64,000 nt of DNA from the NCBI GenBank assembly GCA_030144725.1, contig JASKMD010000004.1:1106394-1170393 (forward strand), given 5' to 3'. The position numbers and the translations under genes were made by a program. Numbering within the stretch: position 1 is the stretch's first letter; every line of letters starts with the position of its first letter. Positions 20,440 through 31,894 of this stretch are shown here, piece after piece. Source of the DNA: Haematococcus lacustris. Its lineage: Eukaryota; Chlorophyta; Chlorophyceae; Chlamydomonadales; Haematococcaceae. The notes under the pieces were generated by a model that was not told where the DNA came from, did not search any database, and was given only the letters and a program-made list of their open reading frames with translations.

Positions 20440-21059
20440 AAAACGCGAGGCCGAGGCACTGGCGCGTAACAGCTCGAGACCGAAGCCAGCGGCCGCGGAG
20501 CGTAGCGACTTCGGGATGTCACACTTTTTGTATGATTTTCGTAGTTTGGTATTGCGAACCGTGCTCGACCAGCAGACTTCAAGTATGGAAGAACTACTTT
20601 ACTTCGGCGTTGTGCATTGGGACAGGCCGTCGGCCTCCAGCAGCCTCTCAGCGGGATTACCTTCGATGTTCACGTATTCTTTGTTCGCTTCGCAGCTGGT
20701 CGCTATAGGTGCGTGGGAGTATCACTGTAGCCTGCCAGCTTCATTTCGCAGCCGTTCAGCAGGTTGCCCTTGGCTCGGAGTGTTCCTTTCGATTACCTCT
20801 TTTCGATTGTCGTAAAGGTGAAGATTGGAACTCCTTGTTGTCGCTGTCTACTCAGTACCATTTCTACTCAGTACCGTTCTGATCGTTTTCCGATTCCTTG
20901 TCGTAGGTTCTGTCTTAGCCCGCAAAGAGGTGCGCCAAGAGGCTGTTGGTATTGCGCCAACAAATGCGGTAGGAAGTCGGATTGATTCCGTATCGTGTCG
21001 CTGTATTGCTGCCTTGTCGTAATCAACCGGGTTAGGACCCGAAGCCAGTAGCACCCCAT
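20440..21059. other. Non-coding spacer, duplicated in unit 2
   Basis: No recognisable gene or repeat family. The short open frames in it have no family likeness. The same sequence is at 37768-38387. Confidence 0.5.
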
Positions 21060-21415
21060 GCAGCAGGTGTGGTTCAGTAGCTACAAACCTCCCTCTTCTT
21101 GCGAGAGGCCGGGGGATCGATACCCGCGAGGGGCCAGAAATATTTGGCGTAATCGATCTCTCTTGAGGGCAGTGCCCGCCATCGTGCGGGGTGGGAGCTG
21201 GAGTGGAGTAGGCTAATTTCCTATGAAGCTCAGGAGGGTAGACACGTTTCCGAGCCGGGGCGTGTCGTGCTGTGAGAGCGCCCTTTAGGCATACGTCAGC
21301 CCGCGGGGGCCCCTCCCATGGTGTGAAAGACCAGAAGCGGCGCGCGGTTCCTTAGTGCACGCCCCCTGAAGCTTCGGGGGGAGTAGTCTTTCTTTCTTTT
21401 CTTTCTTTCTTGCCT
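21060..21415 (+). mobile_element. tRNA-derived SINE candidate
   Basis: GTGGTTCAGTAG at 21069 resembles a Pol III box A. GGGGGATCGATACCC at 21113 resembles box B (GGTTCGANNCC). The spacing of about 44 bp is tRNA-like. A T-rich run, TCTTTCTTTC and onward, at 21389-21413 could be a terminator or tail. No target duplication was identified, and the second copy (38388-38743) is only the segmental duplicate, so mobility is unproven. Confidence 0.4.
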
Positions 21416-22334
21416 TGTCGTTGTATTGCTGCGGGTTGTCTTGCGATGAGCTGCTGCTGCATGCTCGCTTCGATCGGGGCAGCAGGCCTTCGGCAATGCT
21501 TGAGACGCTGGTTGTCTGCAGCTGAGGGCAGCCAGCCTAGATACAGTTGTGATAGGCGTAGGGGCAAGCGGAGTCAATCTAGCTGATGATTGTGGATGTG
21601 GAATGAGAGGATGATGCTTATTGCCTGGGCTAGATTGTGGGGCTTTGATGGGTTGCAAGCAAGAAGTGCCCAGCTGTAGCCACTTAGGGACTTACAAAGG
21701 GACACCCACAGTAGGCTCGCCATTTCTAGAATAAGGTTGCTACTGCCCCCAATTCTGCCTTCCCTCACCCTTAGTGTTGCACCCTTGCCACACCTTGTCC
21801 TGCCTTCTGTTGCCTTGTCTTACCATGCAACCCAGGACCTACATAGACATGGCGCCACAACAGAGACCTTGGTGGGTGATGAGGAAGGGGAGGGAGTTGA
21901 TGACATTGTGCAAACGGTGGGGCAGGCTGCCGTATGACACTGCCTCCACACCATCGTAACGCATATAGGGCAGCATATTATAACGTGCCCGTGTTGCTTG
22001 AGTAGCATAAGCACCTGTCACTTGGTCCCCGACTTGTTTGCATTGCACTTGTTGTTGCCTTCGGTGTGGTCCTTGTGGTTGCTGATTGAGCAGGGGCCCC
22101 TCTGGATGCTGCTGTTGTGAAGGAGGCACCGAAGAGCGGGAGCGTAGCAGTATCATAGTAGTGAGCAGTTTAGCCGTATAGTGGAAACGGTTGCATGTGA
22201 GCTCTATTAATAGGTGCACTTTTTCATAGTAGAGATGCACTTTTTGTTAATAGCAGTGCGCTTTGCCTATCAATAGCGTTTTACCCATCTGTAATACCGG
22301 TGGTTTTAAGTGTTACAAAGCAGTAAAACTCCAT
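21416..22334. other. Non-coding stretch, duplicated in unit 2
   Basis: Moderate-GC sequence without a recognisable gene. The duplicate at 38744-39663 differs by at least a one-base insertion (CAACCCAGGACC here, CAACCCCAGGACC there), which changes the lengths of the spurious frames and argues against coding. Confidence 0.5.
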
Positions 22335-22523
22335 TACAGTACTGTAGGTGCCTACAGTACTGTAGACACCTAAAGTACTGTAGGTACCTCGAGGTACCTC
22401 GAGAGCCCACTTACAGTACTGTAGACACCTACAGTACTGTAGACACCCACAGTACTGTAGGTACCTCGAGGTACCTCGAGAGACCACTTACAGTACTGTA
22501 GGTACCTACAGTACTGTCGAGGT
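22335..22523. repeat. CTACAGTACTGTAG array with GGTACCTCGAGG linkers
   Basis: Copies of the 14-bp palindrome alternate with GGTACCTCGAGGTACCTCG, itself palindromic. The duplicate lies at 39664-39852. Confidence 0.9.
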
Positions 22524-22697
22524 ACCCTCGCACCTTGTAACATTCAAGAAACACACTACGGAATGCACTACGGAATCGCACAATGCCTTTAAGCACTTAT
22601 AAGATTTCGCGGCTTGCCTTGCACGGAATGACCACCTCACTTGCATCCGTGCAACACCCGTGCCTTAGTCGCATCATCGTGTAGCCGGTATTGCAGC

Positions 22698-22899
22698 GAT
22701 GGCATCGCACGAGGTTACCCATACTCGCAGCCACATCTAGCCCATACTCGCAGCCACATACTCGGCAATCAACCTCGCGGCCACACAGCTGGTCCACAGA
22801 TGGCATCGCACGAGGTTACCCATACTCTCAGCCACATCTATCCCATACTCGCAGCCACATACTCGGCAATCAACCTCGCGGCCACACAGCTGGTCCAGC
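22698..22899. repeat. 101-bp tandem duplication
   Basis: Two copies of a 101-bp unit starting GATGGCATCGCACGAGG at 22698 and 22799, rich in CTCGCAGCCACA. The duplicate lies at 40027-40228. Confidence 0.85.
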
Positions 22900-22942
22900 A
22901 ACGCAAAAGCATACCTGTGAGGCAGCTCGGTGCGAGGATCTC

Positions 22943-24072
22943 CATGTCATCGTGGCCTGGCGGGTGCTTCACGCCAGCCTCATGGTGGGGGCCTTGTGGG
23001 GCCACATCCTCAAGGGTACGGCTGCCCCGGGCTCTTCCGCCTGCCGCTTCTGCCAGCCGGGGCACTTGGAGACCCTCACCCACGCCTTCCTGACCTGCCC
23101 TGCCGTGGTCCCAGCCTGGGAGTGGGTGTTGGACGTGTACGGTCGCCTCACAGGCACCCGCCCCCCCTCAGGCGACGCCATGCTGCTCCTCAGTGGGCGC
23201 CCCACCCGCGGCGAGGCCCCCCCCTTTCAGCCCCCTGACAGCCTGCTGTGGCTGCGGCTGCGCGTTGCCTACCTGGGCGCAGTGTGGCGCCTCCGCAGCT
23301 CAGGAGCCGCTACAGCCCTGCAGCCACAACAGGTGGCGAGGCGGGTCGTGGAGGAGGTCATCTCCACCCTCACCACGGCCGTCAAGCGGGACTGGCATCG
23401 GGTGGGGAGGGACATCCGCGTGGGCCTCTGCGGCGCTGTGCCCTCCACCTGGTTCAAGGGAAAGGACCCGGAGCTGGACGCTGCCCACTTCGACCAGCTG
23501 TGGCCCGAGGCGTCGGGGGGCTGGTTTGCCAAGCAGCCCAGGAGGGAGCGGAGGGGAGGGCAGGAGGGGGCAGAGGGGAGGGTTGGGGCAGGAGGAGTGG
23601 AGGAGGAGAGGGCAGCAGGGAGGCCTAGGCATGGGGAGGGCAGGGCGCAGGGGGGGGGAGAGCTAGTGGTTCGCCTCTCCTTGCAGTGGCCCGTCCCCTT
23701 CCCCGTCGAGCCAGCCTGAGCTTCAGGGTTGCTGGTGGGGGCTTAGTGCGTTCCGTGGGTGGGCTGGGCTAGGCTTCGGGGGGTTGTATGGGTGTCAGGG
23801 TCCGGGGGCTTAGGTGGTCTTGGTTTGAGCGTTGGGGGTAGGGTTCTAGGTTTCAGGTCGAGGGGCGCGGCTTAGGCTTAGGCTGAGGTGTGCAGATCTA
23901 GGGGGGAGGGCGGTGGTGTGGGGGAGTGTCTTGGGAGGGGGTTGCTTGTGGGGTGTGGACCTTGGACTTGGGGATCGTGTATGCGGTAACCTTGTTTGTT
24001 GTAGTCTTTCTTTTCTTCTTTTCTTTAGTCATTCTCACTCTCTTGTAATGCTCCTACGATGAAAAAAAAAAA
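22943..24072 (+). mobile_element. LINE 3' fragment at the start of duplication unit 2
   Basis: Starts inside the C-terminal coding region (CATGTCATCGTGGCC, as at 1247), reads in frame through the CRFCQPGH finger to the stop at 23717-23719, then a type I 3' UTR and 11 A (24062-24072). Its 5' edge is the duplication junction rather than a classic LINE truncation. Its 3' UTR has a deletion near 23963 compared with L0. Confidence 0.85.
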
Positions 24073-27000
24073 CCTCCTCGGGGAGCCGCTCCTCCACATC
24101 CCTGCCTTGCTGCTCCCGCTCCCCCGCTGCCCCCTGGCCTGCCACCTGCTGCACGCTGGCCTCCCACTTGAGCTCCAGCTCCCTCAGGGCCCCATCAGCC
24201 ACCGCTGCCACCTCCGGTTCGCCCGCTGCCCGGGGGGGGCGCACACCCCACAGCGCTGGCCACAGGCCCCCACCTGGTGGGTAGAGGGGGTCGGCACTGA
24301 CGCGCTGGAGCTGGTGGAGGCGCACCCTGGCATGCTTGACCGAGAAGTCCAGGAGGGTGGTGGTGCCCATGCCCCACACCTGAGGGTCCAGCAGCAGGTG
24401 AGCCCAGGGGCCCAAGAGCCACTCCTCCTTAGGCCAGGTGCCATGCCCCTCGTCAGCTGGGTCGGCAGCCTGCCCTCCCGCCCCGCCCCCTGCGCCCCTA
24501 CGCCCTCCACCTCCTCCACGCCCACGCCCCCTGCCCCCGCCCCGCCCCCTTGCCCGCCCCCCGCCCCTGCCAACCCCCCGGGCCCCGCCTAGTTCCTGCC
24601 CTTGAGCCTGCTCCTGCGCCACGTGATGCTGGGCGGGTAGAGGGCGGAGGTGGGTGACTCGCTCCTCCGGAGTCAGCCTGTAGCTGGGCTTGTTGACCCG
24701 GGCCACCGCAGCTGGCTCCCAGGCCGCCCCTCCCTCCGCCCAGAAAGCCCCTAGGGGCCCCTGCCCTGTGGGGTTTAGGGGGTAGAGGCGGCCGTTGGGG
24801 CCCACCCAGTGGGAGGGCTGGAGCAGGGGGGTGCGCCGCATCACAAACCCCACCCCTGGCCCAACCCTCAGGCACTCCCACTCCGGCTGAGGTGGCTGCA
24901 GGCGGTCCACCATGCCCTGCCAGGGCTCGGGAAGGCAAGCCCTGACCAGGTCGGCAGCCCATCGGGCCTCCCCCTCCAGCTGGGGGCTATGCAGGGCCTC
25001 CCTCACGTGGCGGACGTGGGTCCAACCCTGCTCAGCTGCTGCCTCCCTGGCTGCTGGGTTCATGCGGACTTGCGCGTTGTACCACAGCGGCTCTGCCAGC
25101 ACCGAGAAGAAGGACTGGCTAGCGGGGGGCACCGCACGGAACAGCTTGAGCTCAGCCAGGGCCGCCACGTGAGCTTGCAGCCGCGGGCTGATGCCTCGCG
25201 AGGGGGGGGCGGTGGGGTCGGTGATGACCCACGTGCTGAGGCCGTGGGAGGGGTCTGCCAGCAGGCTGTGGGTCAGAGGCTGCCAGGGACGAACCCGGGG
25301 CGACCAGAGCTGGGCCAGCATCTTCGCCAGCATGGCCGTGCTGGTGACCCCCAGGTCGGGAAGCCCCACCCCTCCCTCCCCCCGGGGCATCACGCAGATG
25401 GCCTTGCTAGGGTAGAGGCGACTGCTGTTGGGGCTGCGCTCCTGGGGCAGGTCTGAGGCTGCCACAAAGCGGTTGACAGCCAAGGCCATGGCTTGCGTCA
25501 GAGGAGCGGAGGGTTGCACGAAAGCCATTTGGTAGATGGACTTGGAGGCCAGGCACTGCTGTGCCACCTGCACCCGCCCCAGGAGGTTGAGGCCTTGGGG
25601 CCGCCAAGGGAGGGAGGCTGCCATCATGGCCGCCGCCGCCCCACCGAAGGCGGCCTCGCTGGTGGCAGCGTAGGAGGCCGCCCCAAGAGGGACCCCAGGT
25701 GGCGCACGGGCACCCCCGCTCGGACAGCTGGGATGACCACCTCCGGCTCCTGCTCCCCACCCTGCTCCCGCCCGCCCGGCTGCTGCCTTTGCCCGCCACC
25801 TTCCCCCAGCCCACCCCCTAGCCCCTGCTCGCCCACCTGCCCCTGCCCGCCCCCTACCCCCCCGTCACCCCCCCTTCCTCCCCTCCCCGCCCCCTCGGGG
25901 CCCGAGCCCTCCTGGTCACCCGGCCCAGGCTCTGGCTGGGCGCACGGCAGGGCTGAGCTCTTGCTCACGCTAAGCGCAGGAACCCCAGCGGCGCGGAACA
26001 GGCCCAGGGCCTCCACTACCACCATCCCGTCTCTGACCCGACCGAGCACCACGATGGTGAGGTCGTCCGCATACTCCTTGGAGGGGAGCGCGGGGGTCAG
26101 GGCGGCCCTGTGCATGGCCAGAGGGCTGGAGGGGATGGTGGGGGTGCTGATGCGGCCTGCCAGCTGGAGCGAGCTGAGGTAGCTGACCAGCGGTTGGAGC
26201 ACGATGCAACAGTAGAGCGGGGAAGCCCCGCTGCCCTGCAGCAGCCCCGACGCAAGTGGGAAGCTGTCGGTGAGGTGGCCGTTGACCAGCACCTGGCTCG
26301 TGGCCCCCCGGTGCAGCAGCTGAGCCCAGCGCACATGCCCCTCCCGGCAGAACCCCATGGCCTCCATCGTGTCCTGGAGCAAGCCCCAGGACACGTTGTC
26401 ATAGGCCCCCGCCAGGTCCAGCAACAACAGCCAGGCTGGGCTGCCTCGCTGCTGCAGGTACTCCAGCAGGCCTAGGTGGAACTGCACGCTGTCGCTGATG
26501 TCCCTGCCCAGGATGAAGGCGGACTGAGAGGGGGACACCAGCAGGTCCAAGGGCAGCTGCAGCCGGTCCTCCACTGCCCTGGCCACCAGGCGCACGTCGC
26601 AGTTGAGGAGCGTGATGGGGCGGTAGCCGGCCACCTGGTCCCTCGGCTTGCCAGCCTTGGGCACGAGGGTGATGATGCCTGTCAGGAACTCAGCCAGGGG
26701 GGCAGGGTCAGCGGTGTCTGCCAGGGCCTCTCACAACATGGCCCGCAGCGGCCGCCCCAGCTCCACCCACAGCCGGTCATAGACCTCCATGGGCAGACCA
26801 TCTAACCCCGGGGCCTTGCTGTGCGCGCAGCCCTGCAGAGCCCGGCCCAGCTCCTCCTCTGACAGCATAGGGCTGCCATCGGGGCCCTCGGCAGCCCTGG
26901 CCTGGGTGGGGGTGAGGTGGGAGGTGAGGCTGCCCAGCAGCGTGGCGCGCGCAGCTGTGTCCACCGGCTTGGCTGCGTAGACACCGGTGGGCTCGGCAGC

Positions 27001-27228
27001 TGAGTAGTGCTGCTGGAAAGCCTTGCACGCTGCCTTCACCCCGGCCGGCGTGGTAAGGTCTGCTGGCTGACCTGGCTGGCCGGGGAGCTGGAGAGAGGAG
27101 ATGAGGGTGGGGGTGTGCGCGGGCTGGTCGCGATGGTAGAAGTAGAAGGAGGAGCGGTCGCCGTAGTACTGGTCGAGAACCGCGCTGGCCAGCAGGGACT
27201 GCTGGGCCCCCTGCTCCCTCGCCCCCAC
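24073..27228 (-). pseudogene. LINE copy D reverse transcriptase, broken
   Basis: The RT core with YADD is present. Lesions are a CGA to TGA stop at 26731-26733, upstream of the catalytic motifs, and a one-base loss near 25692 that splits the frame after the Gly-rich insert. The C-terminal finger region is missing beyond 24073. Confidence 0.85.
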
Positions 27229-27243
27229 ACCCGCCAGGGCTGC
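24073..27243 (-). mobile_element. LINE copy D, 3'-truncated by the + strand LINE
   Basis: Minus-strand copy whose 3' end is replaced by the poly(A) of the + strand LINE at 24072. It is otherwise collinear with A up to the shared 5' end at 27243. It differs from A along its length (for example at 25690 and in the KAPG region), so A is not simply D plus an insertion. Confidence 0.85.
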
Positions 27244-30200
27244 TTTTTTTTTCCTGATGGAAGAGCATTACAAGAGAGAGAGTGACACTAAAGAAAAGAT
27301 GAAAAGAGAAGACTACTACAAAACAAGGTTCCCCCATACACGAACCCCAAGCACCCCACCCAAACACAGCGGTCCACACACCCCAAGCAAAGGTCCACAC
27401 CCCACATGCAAAGGTCCACACAACCCAAGCAACCCCCTCCCTAGGACTTCAAGACACTTCCCCACACCAACGCCCTCCACCCTAGCTCACCTCCCCAGAC
27501 CCTCCCCATACCCTCCCCACAAAACTACCCACACGAGCCTAAGTTCCGCCCCTCGACCTGAAACCTAGAACCCTACCCCCAACGCTCAAACCAAGACCAC
27601 CTAAGCCCGGTCCCCTGACACCCAGACACCCCCCCGAAGCCTAGCCCACCCCACCCACCGAACGCCCTAAGCCCCCACCAGCAACCCTGCAGCTCAGGCT
27701 GGCTCGACGGGGAAGGGGACGGGCCACTGCAAGGAGAGGCGAACCACTAGCTCTCCCCCCCCCTGCGCCCTGCCCTCCCCATGCCTAGGCCTCCCTGCCC
27801 CGCCTCTCCTCCTCCACTCCTCCTGCCCCAACCCTCCCCTCTGCCCCCTCCTGCCCTCCCCTCCGCTCCCTCCTAGGCTGCTTGGCGAACCAGCCCCCCG
27901 ACGCCTCGGGCCACAGCTGGTCGAAGTGGGCAGCGTCCAGCTCCGGGTCCTTGCCCTTGAACCAGGTGGAGGGCACAGCGCCGCAGAGGCCCACCCGGAT
28001 GTCCCTCCCCACCCGATGCCAGTCACGCTTGACGGCCGTGGTGAGGGTGGAGATGACCTCCCCCACGACCCGCCTCGCCACCTGTTGTGGCTGCAGGGCT
28101 GTAGCGGCTCCTGAGCTGCGGAGGCGCCACACTGCGCCCAGGTAGGCAACGCGCAGCCGCAGCCACAGCAGGCTGTCAGGGGGCTGAAAGGGGGGGGCCT
28201 CGCCGCAGGTGGGGCGCCCACTGAGGAGCAGCATGGCGTCGCCTGAAGGTGGGCGGGTGCCTCTGAGGCGGCCGTACACGTCCAGCACCCACTCCCAGGC
28301 TGGGACCACGGCGGGGCAGGTCAGGAAGGCGTGGGTGAGGGTCTCCAAGTGCCCCGGCTGGCAGAAGCGGCAGGCGGAAGAGCCCGGGGCAGCCGTACCC
28401 TTGAGGATGTGGCCCCACAAGGCCCCCACCATGAGGCTGGCGTGAAGCACCCGCCAGGCCACGATGACATGCTCCCGACGGAGGGTGGGGTCTAGCAGCT
28501 CCTTCCACACCTTCGCACACGGCTGGCCCGCCTGAACACCCACAGCCAGCTGGTCCACGGTGTCGGCCCGGGGGGCGGGCTGAGCAACTGGCTGCCTGCC
28601 CCCACGCCGCTGCTAGGCCTCCAGCTGCCGCTCAGCCTGCTGGGCCGCCCTCATCTGCGGCGAGGGTCGCTGGTGCGCCCTGGCGGAGGTGTCAAGCCAG
28701 CGAGGCGGTTGGCTGCCCTGCACCTCCTCGGGGAGCCGCTCCTCCTCATCCCTGCCCTGCTGCTCCCGCTCCCCCGCTGCCCCCTGGCCTGCCACCTGCT
28801 GCGCGCTGGCCTCCCACTTGAGCTCCAGCTCCCGCAGGGCCCCATCAGCCACCGCTGCCACCTCCGGTTCGCCCGCTGCCCGGGGGGGGCGCACACCCCA
28901 CAGCGCTGGCCACAGGCCCCCACCTGGTGGGTAGAGGGGGTCGGCACTGACGCGCTGGAGCTGGTGGAGGCGCACCCTGGCATGCTTGACCGAGAAGTCC
29001 AGGAGAGTGGTGGTGCCCATGCCCTACACCTGAGGGTCCAGCTGCAGGTGAGCCCAGGGGCCCAAGAGCCACTCCTCCTTAGGCCAGGTGCCAGGCCCCT
29101 CGTCAGCTGGGTCGGCAGCCTGCCCTCCCGTTCCGCCCCCTGCGCCCCTACGCCCTCCACCTCCTCCACGCCCTCGCCCCCTGCCCCCGCCCCACCTCCT
29201 TGCCCGCCCCCCTCCCCTGCCAACCGCCCTGGCTCCTCCTTGCTCCTGCCCTTGAGCCTGCTCCTGCGCCACGTGATGCTGGGCGGGTAGAGGGCGGAGG
29301 TGGGTGGCTCGCTCCTCCGGAGTCAGCCTGTAGCTGGGCTTGTTAAGCCGGGCCACCGCTGCTGGCTCCCAGGCCGCCCCTCCCTCCGCCCAGAAAGCCC
29401 CTAGGGGCCCCTGCCCTGTGGGGTCTTAGGGGTAGAGGCGGCCGTTGGGGCCCACCCAGTGGGAGGGCTGGAGCAGGGGGGGGCGCCGCATCACAAACCC
29501 CACCCCTGGCCCAACCCTCAGGCATTCCCACTCCGGCTGAGGAGGCTGCAGGCGGTCCACCATGCCCTGCCAGGGCTCGGGAAGGCAAGCCCTGACCAGG
29601 TCGGCAGCCCATCGGGCCTCCCCCTCCAGCTGGGGGCTATGCAGGGCCTCCCTCACGTGGCGGACGTGGGTCCAACCCTGCTCAGCTGCTGCCTCCCTGG
29701 CTGCTGGGTTCATGCGGACTTGCGCGTTGTACCACAGCGGCTCTGCCAGCACCGAGAAGAAGGACTGGCTAGCGGGGGGCACCGCACGGAACAGCTTGAG
29801 CTCAGCCAGGGCCGCCACGTGAGCTTGCAGCCGCGGGCTGATGCCTCGCGAGGGGGGGGCGGTGGGGTCGGTGATGACCCACGTGCTGAGGCCGTGGGAG
29901 GGGTCTGCTAGCAGGCTGTGGGTGAGAGGCTGCCAGGGACGAACCCGGGGCGACCAGAGCTGGGCCAGCATCTTCGCCAGCATGGCCGTGCTGGTGACCC
30001 CCAGGTCGGGAAGCCCCACCCCTCCCTCCCCCCGGGGCATCACGCAGATGGCCTTGCTAGGGTAGAGGCGACTGCTGTTGGGGCTGCGCTCCTGGGGCAG
30101 GTCTGAGGCTGCCACAAAGCGGTTGACAGCCAAGGCCATGGCTTGCGTCAGAGGAGCGGAGGGTTGCACAAAAGCCATTTGGTAGATGGACTTGGAGGCC

Positions 30201-31894
30201 AGGCACTGCTGTGCCACCTGCACCCGCCCCAGGAGGTTGAGGCCTTGGGGCCGCCAAGGGAGGGAGGCTGCCATCATGGCCGCCGCCGCACCCCCGAAGG
30301 CGGCCTCGCTGGTGGCAGCGTAGGAGGCCGCCCCAAGAGGGACCCCCAGGTGGCGCACGGGCACCCCCGCTCGGACAGCTGGGATGACCACCTCCTGCTC
30401 CTGCTCCCCACCCTGCTCCTGCCCGCCCGGCTGCTGCTCTTGCCCGCCACCTTCCCCCAGCCCACCCCCTAGCCCCTGCTCGCCCACCTGCCCCTGCCCG
30501 CCCCCTTCCCCCCCGTCACCCCCCCTTCCTCCCCTCCCCGCCCCCTCGGGGCCCGAGCCCTCCTGGTTGCCCGGCCCAGGCTCTGGCTGGGCGCACGGCA
30601 GGGCTGAGCTCTTGCTCACGCTCAGCGCAGGGCCCCCAGCGGCGCGGAACAGGCCCAGGGCCTCTACAACCACCTTCCCGTCTCTGACCCGATCGAGCAC
30701 CACGATGGTGAGGTCGTCCGCATACTCCTTGGAGGGGAGCGCGGGGGTCAGGGCGGCCCTGTGCATGGCCAGAGGGCTGGAGGGGATGGTGGGGGTGCTG
30801 ATGCGGCCTGCCAGCTGGAGCGAGCTGAGGTAGCTGACCAGCGGCTGAAGCACGATGCACCAGTAGAGCGGGGAGGCCCCGCTGCCCTGCAGCAGCCCCG
30901 ACGCAAGGGGGAAGCTGTCGGTGAGGTGGCCGTTGACCAGCACCTGGCTCGTGGCCCCCAGGTGCAGCAGCTGAGCCCAGCGCACATGCCCCTCCCGGCA
31001 GAACCCCATGGCCTCCATCGTGTCCTGGAGCAAGCCCCAGGACACGTTGTCATAGGCCCCCGCCAGGTCCAGCAACAACAGCCAGGCTGGGCTGCCTCGC
31101 TGCTGCAGGTACTCCAGCAGGCCTAGGTGGAACTGCACGCTGTCGCTGATGTCCCTGCCCAGGATGAAGGCGGACTGAGAGGGGGACACCAGCAGGTCCA
31201 AGGGCAGCTGCAGCCGGTCCTCCACTGCCCTGGCCACCAGGCGCACGTCGCAGTTGAGGAGCGTGATGGGGCGGTAGCCGGCCACCTGGTCCCTCGGCTT
31301 GCCAGCCTTGGGCACGAGGGTGATGATGCCTGTCAGGAACTCAGCCAGGGGGGCAGGGTCAGCGGTGTCTGCCAGGGCCTCTCGCAACATGGCCCGCAGC
31401 GGCCGCCCCAGCTCCACCCACAGCCGGTCATAGACCTCCATGGGCAGACCATCTAACCCCGGGGCCTTGCTGTGCGCGCAGCCCTGCAGAGCCCGGCCCA
31501 GCTCCTCCTCTGACAGCATAGGGCTGCCATCGGGGCCCTCGGCAGCCCTGGCCTGGGTGGGGGTGAGGTGGGAGGTGAGGCTGCCCAGCAGCGTGGCGCG
31601 CGCAGCTGTGTCCACCGGCTTGGCTGCGTAGACACCGGTGGGCTCGGCAGCTGAGTAGTGCTGCTGGAAAGCCTTGCACGCTGCCTTCACCCCGGCCGGC
31701 GTGGTAAGGTCTGCTGGCTGACCTGGCTGGCCGGGGAGCTGGAGAGAGGAGATGAGGGTGGGGGTGTGCGCGGGCTGGTCGCGATGGTAGAAGTAGAAGG
31801 AGGAGCGGTCGCCGTAGTACTGGTCGAGAACCGCGCTGGCCAGCAGGGACTGCTGGGCCCCCTGCTCCCTCGCCCCCACACCCGCCAGGGCTGC
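27244..31894 (-). mobile_element. LINE copy E, duplicate of copy B
   Basis: A 4,651-bp minus-strand copy with 9 T at 27244-27252, a type II 3' end, and the shared 5' end against copy F's tail. It lacks the 12-bp 5' deletion of B. Confidence 0.9.
27694..31879 (-). pseudogene. LINE copy E reverse transcriptase, broken
   Basis: It shares with copy B the TAA at 29426-29428 and the TAG at 29024-29026, and has the same altered C-terminal end. It has an extra CAG to TAG change at 28613-28615. The N-terminal 817 codons, including the KAPG, LDLAGAYD and YADD motifs, remain open. Confidence 0.85.

Larger units (their letters stand above)
1247..22942. repeat. Tandem segmental duplication, unit 1
   Basis: This unit runs from CATGTCATCG inside LINE L0 to GCGAGGATCTC at 22932-22942, where the sequence jumps back to the same CATGTCATCG point and starts unit 2. 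It is 21,696 bp against 17,329 bp for unit 2. The difference of 4,367 bp is almost fully explained by the 2,754-bp recombinase insertion, about 1.8 kb of extra LINE 3' sequence around 2804-4610, and a shorter CTACAGTACTGTAG array. The unit could also be an assembly of two haplotypes. Confidence 0.8.
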
